6,255 nucleotides of DNA from JAQICX01 sp964441455 (GCA_964441455.1 CAYTUX010000108.1:1-6255), one strand, 5' to 3'. Positions 1 through 6,201 are shown, numbered from the stretch's first letter. The notes: generated from the sequence alone by a model not told the origin. A program made the numbers and translations.

Positions 1-147
1 TTTTGCTAATTCTAAAGCTTCGTCATCAGTGATTTCAGTCGAAATCCAAAGTGGACTCTCAATACTTTCCCAAATTGTCTCTGCCAAAACAACCCGTTCC
101 TTAATATCAAGTTTTAGAGCTTCACATGTAATTTGTTCCATTTCCAT
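1..147 (-). CDS. Addiction-module antitoxin, Unstab_antitox/TIGR02574-like (3' end outside window)
   Basis: The first 49 codons of a gene run off the left edge. The protein begins MEMEQITCEALKL and continues with a KERVVLAETIWESIE segment and an acidic TDDEALELAK stretch. This is the pattern of the short 'putative addiction module component' family (PF09720/TIGR02574): a helix with EALKL, a central L-AE-(L/I)WES motif, then an acidic linker. Family members are about 70-80 residues, so roughly 25 codons are missing. Members are the labile antitoxin of type II modules and usually precede a RelE/ParE-fold toxin, which would lie just outside the window. The start at 147 is favoured because AGGAG (155-159) sits 7 bases upstream; an in-frame ATG at 141 is the alternative. 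A strong promoter lies at 242-270. Family assignment is by eye from a partial protein. Confidence 0.72.
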   Translation of the reverse strand, partial: MEMEQITCEALKLDIKERVVLAETIWESIESPLWISTEITDDEALELAK

Positions 148-241
148 TTTTTATCTCCTAATTTTTTTCACCCCAAAGTCTGTTAAAAAGAATGTATCTT
201 TCTTTCAAAGATTCCATAATAAAACCCTTAATTATGAAACA

Positions 242-270
242 ACTATAATACAGGCGGCTGTTTTTGTCAA
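242..270 (-). promoter_or_regulatory. Sigma70-type promoter for the antitoxin gene
   Basis: Read on the minus strand there is a perfect -35 hexamer TTGACA (270-265), a 17-base spacer, and TATAGT (247-242), which matches five of six bases of the -10 consensus. It points at the antitoxin gene and predicts an untranslated leader of about 85-90 bases. It is the best promoter match in the window. It lies 20 bases past the stop of the small frame at 290-424, so the antitoxin appears to have its own promoter. Type II modules commonly autorepress here, but I see no clear operator palindrome inside it. Confidence 0.7.
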
Positions 271-289
271 CGAATTACACAAACTTGCA

Positions 290-424
290 CTAATTATTCT
301 GTAACCCAAAGTCAAAGATCATATTAGCCAAGCATCCTTCCAAAGAATATGCATATGCTTTTTCACTTTGAAGTTCCAACTTTTCTCTACGGCTCTCCTT
401 GGTATACCTTAGTTCGAAGCACAT
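290..424 (-). CDS. Small hypothetical frame, possible gene remnant
   Basis: A 44-codon frame starts MCFELRYTKESRREK and ends IFDFGLQNN. It is in the same reading frame as the membrane protein gene upstream, separated from it by two consecutive TAG codons and a short open stretch. The translation looks protein-like: charged helical in the middle, followed by a hydrophobic patch. I recognise no family. There is no convincing Shine-Dalgarno site before the ATG, only a GAGAG just upstream. It may be a short real gene, a remnant of a longer one whose 5' part is lost, or chance. The antitoxin promoter begins just past its stop. Confidence 0.25.
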   Translation of the reverse strand: MCFELRYTKESRREKLELQSEKAYAYSLEGCLANMIFDFGLQNN

Positions 425-463
425 ACTCTCACAGCTCGATTGTATAGAATTAGCACAAGCCTA

Positions 464-1120
464 CTATATATTTTCTTCTGTTTTTGAAGAAAGCTTTTGC
501 TTTAGCACTTCTGAAATAAAAATTCTTAACCATTCAATACTTTTTTTGAGAATGAAAATCGATGAGAAAACAAACGACTTACCATATCCAGAACATTCTA
601 AATGGTACATTCCTTTTTGTTTTATAACTTTAAGCTCAAAAGGAATATTCGATTTATAAGGAACAACAATATAATTTTTGCGTAATATCCAAAATCCACT
701 AACGTTGGCATGTTTTGTAAAATTATATCTTCGAATCTTTAGCCTATTTATAATTTTAATATAAATGCTTTTGAATATATTTCTATGCCTGTTATCAAGA
801 CCAGAAAACAATTCTAAAGCATCGTCTCCAAACAAAGCATATTTTTTTACAAAGAGAAATTCAATTAGAGCAACAAAAAATATAATCGATAAAACTAAAA
901 GGCAACCACAGATAATAATAACAGGCAAATAACTATTGGAAATAGTTAAGACCAATTTGGCATACCAAACAGGCACAATAATCACAAGAAAGGTAAAGAA
1001 ACGGTATAAGCAGAAAAGTAATATAATCTGCACAAAATAGTTATTAAACTGTATAATAACATTGTTACCAGATTTTATAATTCTAAAACTCAAAGGTGTA
1101 TTCTTGGTATATATTCTCAT
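464..1120 (-). CDS. Two-helix membrane protein, candidate immunity protein of the RHS toxin
   Basis: A 218-residue protein of no family I recognise. Two strongly hydrophobic segments (about residues 29-54 and 64-91) form a membrane hairpin. The tail of about 125 residues is basic (KIRRYNF, FWILRKNY) and should be cytoplasmic by the positive-inside rule; it appears to alternate beta-like stretches (YIVVPYKS, YHLECSGYGKSFVF) with a final amphipathic helix. The gene follows the RHS gene on the same strand after 61 bases, the usual place for the immunity partner of a polymorphic toxin. A membrane-bound immunity protein would suit a toxin acting at the inner membrane or entering the cytoplasm; this is inferred from position only. 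Start: the ATG at 1120 is preferred over an in-frame TTG at 1138; neither has a clear ribosome-binding site. The gene is exceptionally AT-rich (10 G/C in the 60 bases 721-780). No terminator is visible after it. Confidence 0.65.
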   Translation of the reverse strand: MRIYTKNTPLSFRIIKSGNNVIIQFNNYFVQIILLFCLYRFFTFLVIIVPVWYAKLVLTISNSYLPVIIICGCLLVLSIIFFVALIEFLFVKKYALFGDDALELFSGLDNRHRNIFKSIYIKIINRLKIRRYNFTKHANVSGFWILRKNYIVVPYKSNIPFELKVIKQKGMYHLECSGYGKSFVFSSIFILKKSIEWLRIFISEVLKQKLSSKTEENI

Positions 1121-1181
1121 AATTCTATGTTTTTTCAATATGATCGGCTTATATTAAAAGATACTTGTTATAAAGCAGTTT

Positions 1182-2849
1182 TCAATAATAGTCCTTGATT
1201 TTATCATTATTCAAATCAAGTTCGGTCTCTATTTTTTCACCACTAGCATCAATTAACATATAAGTATCAAAAGCCCGTTCAAAAACACTTGCAGGAGCTT
1301 TAAGAGTAAATAAAAACAAAGCAATATCTTCCCCAAAAACATACCTGTCACGCCATTTTTGACTATCAGTTGCTAGCAGAATTGTAAAACCAACTAATGA
1401 CGCATCAAATATATACTGATTTTCTTCTTGATGCGGATCTTGTATACCCTCAATTGCTTTCATTGCTCCTATCCAAATCTGATATGCACCTTGCAATCCT
1501 ACTCCCCAGCAAGCCACAGTACCTAGTCCACCGGTTTGCGCACTAATATAAACTGCAGCACCTAGTGTACCAGCTCCCTGTAAAACATCTAGACCTCCCT
1601 CTCCAACTCTTCCCCAGTTAGCCCAGTCTTTTATGTCTAAATCCAACCCTTCAGGATCAACAAACATCACGGGGTTGTTGCCGCAGAAGACGTACTGGTT
1701 CAGACCACCGTTGATGCCAATTGGATCTTTGAAGAGCCACCTGCCTGTTTCTGCGTCATACCAACGAGCACGAAAATTATACAAGCCGGTGGTGTAATCA
1801 ATTTCCCTTCCTTGAAAGGTGTAACGATTCCCAAGAGCTGATTGTTCAAGCTCATTGCCGTTGCTATCAAAAACTGTCACTTCGCCATAAGCTGTGTATG
1901 TGTAGCTTTCGGCAATATTCCCGTTCTCATCCACCAGAGCAACTACAGAATTGTTGTGATTTCTGATGTAGAAATAGGTGTTTGTCTCACTATCTCCGTA
2001 TGTCGTCATGGAAATGATGTTGTCATATCCGGGAGCATAAGAATAAGAACGTAATAGTTCTTTGTTCTCATCAAGGTCTGCAATGATGTTTACTCCTGAA
2101 TGAACATAATATTCAATATTTGTTGTGTTCCCGCTTACTTCCTTCCTTGATATGCGTTGCCCTAACACATTATAATCGTAAGAAACTTTACCACCCACTC
2201 CGTTAGAGGACACAGAGTCCACAGAGGTCAGCTGATATCTTTCATCCCATGAAAGATTCAATTCTTTGCCATCAACATCCGACACCATATTGGTCAGGCA
2301 TCCTGCCAGATTATAATGAGCTTCGCCGTTATCACCCCAGCTTGCAAGGCGATTTCCTAAACCAAGAGTATAGCTGATATTGCTGTCGGTTCTTACTGCA
2401 TCACCTTCTACAACTGCTTTAACCTTCTGAGTTCGGTTACCAGCCAAATCATATTTATATGATGTGATATTATCACCGTTGATTTCTTTTGTCAAGCGGT
2501 TCAAGGTATCAAATTCATATTTTGTGACATTTCCACTGTCATCCACCACATTAGTAATCATGTCCGCATTGCTATACATGTAATTATATGATCTGATGAC
2601 TGAACCATCAGCTGCTTTCCATTCAAGCGATATGGGTCTGTTCATGATATCATATTCGTATGAACAGAAAATTCCGGAGGCGGAATTTGTCCAGGAGGAG
2701 GCAAGTCCGTTTGTCGGGTTGTAGGAATAGGAGATTTCCTGAAGTGAGAAGGATGAAGTTTGAGGAGTGAGAGCCAGCGAGATTTCCTGCTCTTCATTTT
2801 GATAACAACTTCTTTGCAGGCATGTTGTTTTATCTTTTAACGGAGGCAT
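1182..2849 (-). CDS. RHS-repeat protein with polymorphic C-terminal tip, 5'-truncated
   Basis: A 555-residue RHS/YD-repeat protein, the shell type that encapsulates a C-terminal toxin in polymorphic toxin systems. YD repeats are visible at about residues 64-71 (YEYDIMNR), 111-118 (YEFDTLNR), 131-139 (YKYDLAGNR) and 224-232 (YDYNVLGQR). The RHS-associated core covers about 291-402 and carries both DPxG motifs: D375-G378 and PVMFVDPEGL (393-402), after which related proteins are cleaved to free the tip. The tip has a glycine-rich hydrophobic part (about 420-470) and an unrecognised end (about 471-555) finishing with an Asp-rich loop. Full RHS proteins usually exceed 1000 residues and have secretion or docking regions; here these and any signal peptide are missing. 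The start is uncertain: the ATG at 2849 has AGGTGG 11 bases upstream and overlaps the peptidase gene by 20 bases; a TTG at 2954 only reads the peptidase gene out of frame. It may be a coupled gene, a displaced module or a decaying copy. Confidence 0.85.
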   Translation of the reverse strand: MPPLKDKTTCLQRSCYQNEEQEISLALTPQTSSFSLQEISYSYNPTNGLASSWTNSASGIFCSYEYDIMNRPISLEWKAADGSVIRSYNYMYSNADMITNVVDDSGNVTKYEFDTLNRLTKEINGDNITSYKYDLAGNRTQKVKAVVEGDAVRTDSNISYTLGLGNRLASWGDNGEAHYNLAGCLTNMVSDVDGKELNLSWDERYQLTSVDSVSSNGVGGKVSYDYNVLGQRISRKEVSGNTTNIEYYVHSGVNIIADLDENKELLRSYSYAPGYDNIISMTTYGDSETNTYFYIRNHNNSVVALVDENGNIAESYTYTAYGEVTVFDSNGNELEQSALGNRYTFQGREIDYTTGLYNFRARWYDAETGRWLFKDPIGINGGLNQYVFCGNNPVMFVDPEGLDLDIKDWANWGRVGEGGLDVLQGAGTLGAAVYISAQTGGLGTVACWGVGLQGAYQIWIGAMKAIEGIQDPHQEENQYIFDASLVGFTILLATDSQKWRDRYVFGEDIALFLFTLKAPASVFERAFDTYMLIDASGEKIETELDLNNDKIKDYY

Positions 2850-3516
2850 GTATATGCAGTCCACCTGAAGTTTCAAAATATACCCAGTCGAAGCCAGCCA
2901 TCCATGCAAATTTTGCCAGTTGTTCCAGATCGAGGTTTTCTGCGGTAATGTCAATAGCTCTTCCTTCTTTGTGCAGAGATCTTGGAGCGTGTATGCCTTC
3001 GCATCTATAGCTGTCTTGTACTTTTAGTGTACCACCTGCATTATTGACAAGAGTTATCAATTTTTCAAGAGGTTCTTTAATGTTTTTATGAATACTATGG
3101 TCGCACTCTGTATCGTAAGTCGTTTCGTCATGATCGCTTTCCCACCAGACGGTTTCGTCATCAAAATATATTAAATCTCTTCCGGCGGAGAATGTGTTCA
3201 GGTCTATACTTCCTGAAGCTTCAGATTCCCTGATCTTAGGCATATATGTGTTTCTAGGAAAGCTTTCAGGCTCTTCTCTAAGAGCAGGTGCTTGTATAAG
3301 ATCAGGTTCTCTGTTTGTTTCAACACCAAAAGTTTTTTCATGAGCAGTCTTCTCTGATTTTTTGTCTTTGCATCCGGTTTTACACATTAATGGACTAAGC
3401 ATAATCATTGTTATGAGTATAGCAGAGAGAATATAGGCTGGTTTGAAATGACCGTTTTTGGCATTTTTGTCGCCGGGAATTTCCAAACGGTTATTTTCAT
3501 TCATTTTTCTTAACAT
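2830..3516 (-). CDS. Membrane-anchored Hedgehog-like metallopeptidase (M15/DD-carboxypeptidase fold)
   Basis: A 228-residue protein. Residues 26-44 are one hydrophobic segment after a lysine-containing N-terminus, acting as signal anchor or uncleaved signal peptide. A polar linker follows (about 50-110), then a domain (about 113-228) strikingly like the animal Hedgehog N-terminal signalling domain: SLHKEGRAIDIT (180-191), AGFDWVYFE (207-215) and HIHASVK (221-227) parallel SLHYEGRAVDIT, AGFDWVYYE and HIHCSVK of Sonic hedgehog. The expected zinc ligands are present as H182, D189 and H223, with E215 and H221 as likely catalytic residues. This fold is shared with D-Ala-D-Ala carboxypeptidases, so an envelope role in cleaving peptidoglycan stem peptides or another periplasmic substrate is likely; the substrate is inferred. 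An acidic stretch (119-139) may correspond to the calcium site of Hedgehog proteins. There is no Hint domain. Start: first ATG, with AGG 9 bases upstream; an ATG four codons later is possible. The 3' end overlaps the RHS gene. Confidence 0.85.
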   Translation of the reverse strand: MLRKMNENNRLEIPGDKNAKNGHFKPAYILSAILITMIMLSPLMCKTGCKDKKSEKTAHEKTFGVETNREPDLIQAPALREEPESFPRNTYMPKIRESEASGSIDLNTFSAGRDLIYFDDETVWWESDHDETTYDTECDHSIHKNIKEPLEKLITLVNNAGGTLKVQDSYRCEGIHAPRSLHKEGRAIDITAENLDLEQLAKFAWMAGFDWVYFETSGGLHIHASVKR

Positions 3517-3615
3517 AAATCTTTACCTTTTTCCTGAAAATTAGTAAGTTGCAGTAATAATAATATTTGGGTTGTTCTTTTAATTTTGTAAAAGAATTAA
3601 ATAAGTTAACGGAAC

Positions 3616-3630
3616 AGAACAACTTGTTCT
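3616..3630. promoter_or_regulatory. Palindromic operator candidate between the divergent genes
   Basis: AGAACAA-C-TTGTTCT is a perfect 7+7 inverted repeat around a single base, near the middle of the 178-base divergent region. A third copy of the half-site TTGTTCT lies at 3572-3578. Just to the right, TTGTAT (3630-3635), a 17-base spacer and TATAAA (3653-3658) form a weak sigma70-like promoter for the oxidoreductase gene, so a bound repressor would overlap its -35 region. The site could control either gene or both. The bound regulator is not in the window and I cannot name it. Confidence 0.4.
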
Positions 3631-3694
3631 TGTATAAATTAAGTTGTGAAGATATAAAAAAAAGAGATTTTTTTCAAGTAAAATAGGAATAATA

Positions 3695-5449
3695 ATGAAA
3701 AGAGTAAGCAGTCGTTTTGATTTTTGTGTTGTAGGAGGTGGTTTAGCAGGATTAATTGCGGCAATATCTGCAGCACGTCGAGGTGCAAAAGTTGCAATCA
3801 TTCAGGACAGGCCGGTTTTTGGAGGAAATTCATCTTCAGAGATTCGTATGCATGTTTGTGGTGCTCATGGTTCGAACATGCGTGAAACTGGTCTTATTGA
3901 GGAGTTTCTGTTGGAAAATCATTATCGAAATTCAACAGCGAACTATTCTATTTGGGACAGTGTGCTCTATGGCAATGCAAGATATCAGGATAATCTGGAA
4001 ATATTTTTAAATGCTTCGGTAAATTCCTGCGAAATGGATGGTACTAGGATAAAGAGTGTTACTGCCTGGCAGATGACTACGGAAACCTGGCATACCATTG
4101 AGGCAGATATTTTTGCCGATTGTTCAGGAGATGGGATTCTTGCTCCTCTATCCGGTGCGGAATACAGGATAGGCAGAGAGGCAAAGGCTGAGTTTAATGA
4201 GACAATCCCTCCTGATGTTGCAGATAAGAAGACAATGGGAATGTCTTGCCTGATGCAGGCAAGAGAATATACAACACCGCAGAAATTTATCGCACCTGAT
4301 TGGGCACATAAATTTACAAAGGCTGAAGATTTAAGAGGTCGAAATGTTCATGTCAAGCATACAAATTTTTGGTGGATGGAAGTTGGAGGTGAAAATGACA
4401 GCATTCATGATACTGAAGATTTAAGAGACGAGCTGCTGAGAATATCTTTCGGGGTATGGGATTACATCAAAAATTACTCTGAGTTAAAAGATGAGTATGC
4501 CAATTGGGCTATTGACTGGCAAGGTTTTCTGCCCGGCAAGCGTGAAAGTCGTCGTTATATTGGTGACCATATCTTAACACAGAATGATATTGCTTCAGAA
4601 GGCAGGTTTGATGATATAGTTGCGTATGGCGGGTGGTCGATGGATGATCATTTTCCGGCAGGCTTTTATCATCCTAAAGCAGGCACAATATTTCATCCGG
4701 CTCCATCACCATATGGCATTGCATATCGCACTCTTTATTCCCGGAATATTGAAAACTTATTTTGTGCAGGACGTTGTCATAGTGCAACACATGCAGCAAT
4801 GAGTTCCACAAGAGTAATGAGTACGACATCATTGATGGGTCAGGCTGTTGGTACTGCAGCAGCTATTTCAACGAAATATAAGACAACCACCCGGGGTGTT
4901 TATGAAAATTATATTGATGAATTGAAACAGACTCTTATGGATGATGATTGCTACATTCCCTGGAACAGTAGAACAATTTCTTCAATTTCTGCATCTGCAA
5001 GACTTACAGCAACTTCAGGAGAACCGGAAAATCTTAGAAATGGCTGGAACAGACAGATTGGAGAAAATTCAAATTCATGGTGTGGTAAATCTGGCGATAT
5101 TATTGAATATCATTTTGAAAATGGTGAAAAAATTAAAGAGATTAGAATTGTTTTTGACAGCAATCTTGACAGAGTTGATCCTGAAAAGAACACAGACGCC
5201 AAAAACATGAGAAATTTTTATACACTTAGTGCTCCTGAATGGAAGATGCCGGAAGCTATGGTTAAAGAGTTTTCTGTTGAAATAGAGTTTCTTAGTGGCG
5301 ATAAAAAGGTTATATTTGAGACAGATAATAACTATCGGAGACTTGTAAAGATTGGTGTTGATGAATCTGATGTTAAAATTGTCAGATTGATTCCAAAGAA
5401 TACCTGGGGATCAGAAGATATAAATATTTTTGAATTTGATATAAAATGA
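3695..5449 (+). CDS. FAD-dependent oxidoreductase (FAD_oxidored family) with C-terminal beta-sandwich
   Basis: A 584-residue protein. The N-terminal Rossmann motif VVGGGLAGL (12-20, dinucleotide loop GGGLAG at 14-19) followed by ARRGAKVAIIQDRPVFGGNSS (27-47) marks FAD binding. Near residues 352-390 the NLFCAGRCHSATHAAMSSTR segment and following MGQAVGTAAA form the second FAD contact typical of PF12831. From about 429 the SASARLTATSGEPENL stretch opens a strand-rich domain to the end (GDIIEYHFENG, EIRIVFDS, KIVRLIPK), which looks like a galactose-binding/discoidin-type sandwich. Relatives are often found among polysaccharide-use genes, so oxidation of a sugar or glycan-derived substrate is plausible; the substrate is not evident. 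No signal peptide, so probably cytoplasmic. The start is supported by AGGA (3685-3688) 6 bases upstream. The stop overlaps the start of trmL. Confidence 0.9.
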   Translation: MKRVSSRFDFCVVGGGLAGLIAAISAARRGAKVAIIQDRPVFGGNSSSEIRMHVCGAHGSNMRETGLIEEFLLENHYRNSTANYSIWDSVLYGNARYQDNLEIFLNASVNSCEMDGTRIKSVTAWQMTTETWHTIEADIFADCSGDGILAPLSGAEYRIGREAKAEFNETIPPDVADKKTMGMSCLMQAREYTTPQKFIAPDWAHKFTKAEDLRGRNVHVKHTNFWWMEVGGENDSIHDTEDLRDELLRISFGVWDYIKNYSELKDEYANWAIDWQGFLPGKRESRRYIGDHILTQNDIASEGRFDDIVAYGGWSMDDHFPAGFYHPKAGTIFHPAPSPYGIAYRTLYSRNIENLFCAGRCHSATHAAMSSTRVMSTTSLMGQAVGTAAAISTKYKTTTRGVYENYIDELKQTLMDDDCYIPWNSRTISSISASARLTATSGEPENLRNGWNRQIGENSNSWCGKSGDIIEYHFENGEKIKEIRIVFDSNLDRVDPEKNTDAKNMRNFYTLSAPEWKMPEAMVKEFSVEIEFLSGDKKVIFETDNNYRRLVKIGVDESDVKIVRLIPKNTWGSEDINIFEFDIK

Positions 5450-5931
5450 TTAATCTAGTTCTTTTACAACCGGAGATACCTCATAATACAGGTGCAATTG
5501 GTCGGACATGTGTATGTTTGAATGCCAGTCTGCATCTTATTAAGCCTTTGGGATTTCACCTTACAGATAAATATATTAAGAGAGCTGGAATGGATTATTG
5601 GCCATTTTTAAATGTGACTCTGCATGATTCATGGAGTGATTTTCTTGAATCTGAAAAGCCGAGGCTTTTATCTTTTGCATCCACAAAAGGGCATAAAACA
5701 TATTTTGAGCATAATTTCAAAGAAGGTGAATATGTTGTGTTTGGTTCAGAATCGAGAGGTTTACCGCCTGAATTCTATGAGAAGTATAAGGATTCTCTTA
5801 TAACAATACCAATGCCCGGAGAGTATGCAAGAAGTTTAAATTTGGCAAATTCTGTATCAATAATTGCTTATGAGGCTTATAGACAGATATCAATTGCGAA
5901 TTACGAATTGGTTAGAGAGTTAGGCTGTTAG
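5446..5931 (+). CDS. trmL: tRNA (cytidine/uridine-34-2'-O)-methyltransferase TrmL
   Basis: A 161-residue SPOUT methyltransferase, the normal length for the TrmL (YibK) subfamily, which methylates the 2'-hydroxyl of wobble nucleotide 34 in certain leucine tRNAs using S-adenosylmethionine. All three signature blocks are present: PEIPHNTGAIGRTC (9-22), VVFGSESRGLP (97-107) and IPMPGEYARSLNLANSVSI (121-139); the last two build the trefoil-knot cofactor site, and LIKPLGFHL with D41 (31-41) is also typical. Family members act as homodimers in the cytoplasm. The ATG overlaps the TGA of the preceding oxidoreductase gene as ATGA and has no Shine-Dalgarno site of its own, so translation is probably coupled and the two genes cotranscribed. 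The C-terminus ends in a short extra helix (ANYELVRELGC). Confidence 0.95.
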   Translation: MINLVLLQPEIPHNTGAIGRTCVCLNASLHLIKPLGFHLTDKYIKRAGMDYWPFLNVTLHDSWSDFLESEKPRLLSFASTKGHKTYFEHNFKEGEYVVFGSESRGLPPEFYEKYKDSLITIPMPGEYARSLNLANSVSIIAYEAYRQISIANYELVRELGC

Positions 5932-5949
5932 ATGGTCAGATGGGTGAGC

Positions 5950-6015
5950 AATACCCCTCCCACCTCGCACGCGAGGTGACCTCCCCTAAACAGGGGAGGA
6001 GCACTTTGGATCTGA
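5950..6015. repeat. Interspersed palindromic repeat, copy 1
   Basis: A 66-base element: an 11-base head AATACCCCTCC (5950-5960), a variable hairpin CACCTCGC-AC-GCGAGGTG (5961-5978, 8 perfect pairs), then a 37-base tail (5979-6015) with a second perfect hairpin CCTCCCCT-AAAC-AGGGGAGG (5980-5999) and the run GCACTTTGGATCTGA. Head and tail are identical in copy 2, 170 bases to the right. It resembles REP/MITE-like non-coding repeats common in gut bacteria. It starts 18 bases after the trmL stop and could act as a transcript-end stabiliser. Confidence 0.85.
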
Positions 6016-6037
6016 AAGGGAAGAGGAAGATGTTAGC

Positions 6038-6057
6038 CACCGATGAACACCGAGAAG
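6038..6057. repeat. Short degenerate tandem repeat
   Basis: CACCGATGAA followed directly by CACCGAGAAG: two 10-base units, identical over the first six bases and diverging at the end. CACCGATGAA-type tandems recur in intergenic DNA of many environmental and gut bacteria; here only one and a half clear units remain. No function can be assigned. Confidence 0.4.
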
Positions 6058-6119
6058 GGCGGAAAAAGGAAAAGGAAGGGGAGAACATCGAACGTTCAAC
6101 GTCCAATGAGGAAGGAAGG

Positions 6120-6184
6120 AATACCCCTCCGTCACGCTTCGCGCGACACCTCCCCTAAACAGGGGAGGAGCACTTTGGATCTGA
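6120..6184. repeat. Interspersed palindromic repeat, copy 2
   Basis: Same architecture and orientation as copy 1: identical 11-base head (6120-6130) and 37-base tail (6148-6184), including the perfect second hairpin (6149-6168). The first hairpin is a different sequence, GTCACGC-TTC-GCGCGAC (6131-6147), with seven paired positions and one A-C mismatch. The two copies therefore conserve the flanks and the presence of a stem, but not the stem sequence. Confidence 0.85.
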
Positions 6185-6201
6185 TGGGGGAAGTAATTTT
6201 T

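Noticed and set aside
2849..2954. TTG start at 2954 for the RHS gene
   Set aside because: The 35 extra residues are only the peptidase coding sequence read in another frame; the ATG at 2849 is more credible.
3370..3400. Lipoprotein signal (cysteines at residues 45 and 49 of the Hedgehog-like peptidase)
   Set aside because: The residues before each cysteine (PLM and KTG) do not fit a lipobox; a plain membrane anchor fits better, though lipidation is not fully excluded.
3616..3630. Exact match to the vertebrate steroid-receptor element AGAACAnnnTGTTCT
   Set aside because: The flanking genes are bacterial; such a match is what any palindrome of this form gives, so it is kept only as a bacterial operator candidate.
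3580..3801. Minus-strand frame across the divergent region and the start of the oxidoreductase gene
   Set aside because: It is antisense to the conserved FAD-binding N-terminus and covers the likely promoter; its translation shows no protein features.
5980..5999. Intrinsic terminator after trmL
   Set aside because: The 8-pair GC-rich hairpin is followed by GAGCACTTTGG and not by a T-run; it is better described as part of a repeat.
5950..6184. CRISPR array
   Set aside because: Only two units with long palindromes, an internal variable stem and a 104-base gap; no regular spacers and no cas genes.
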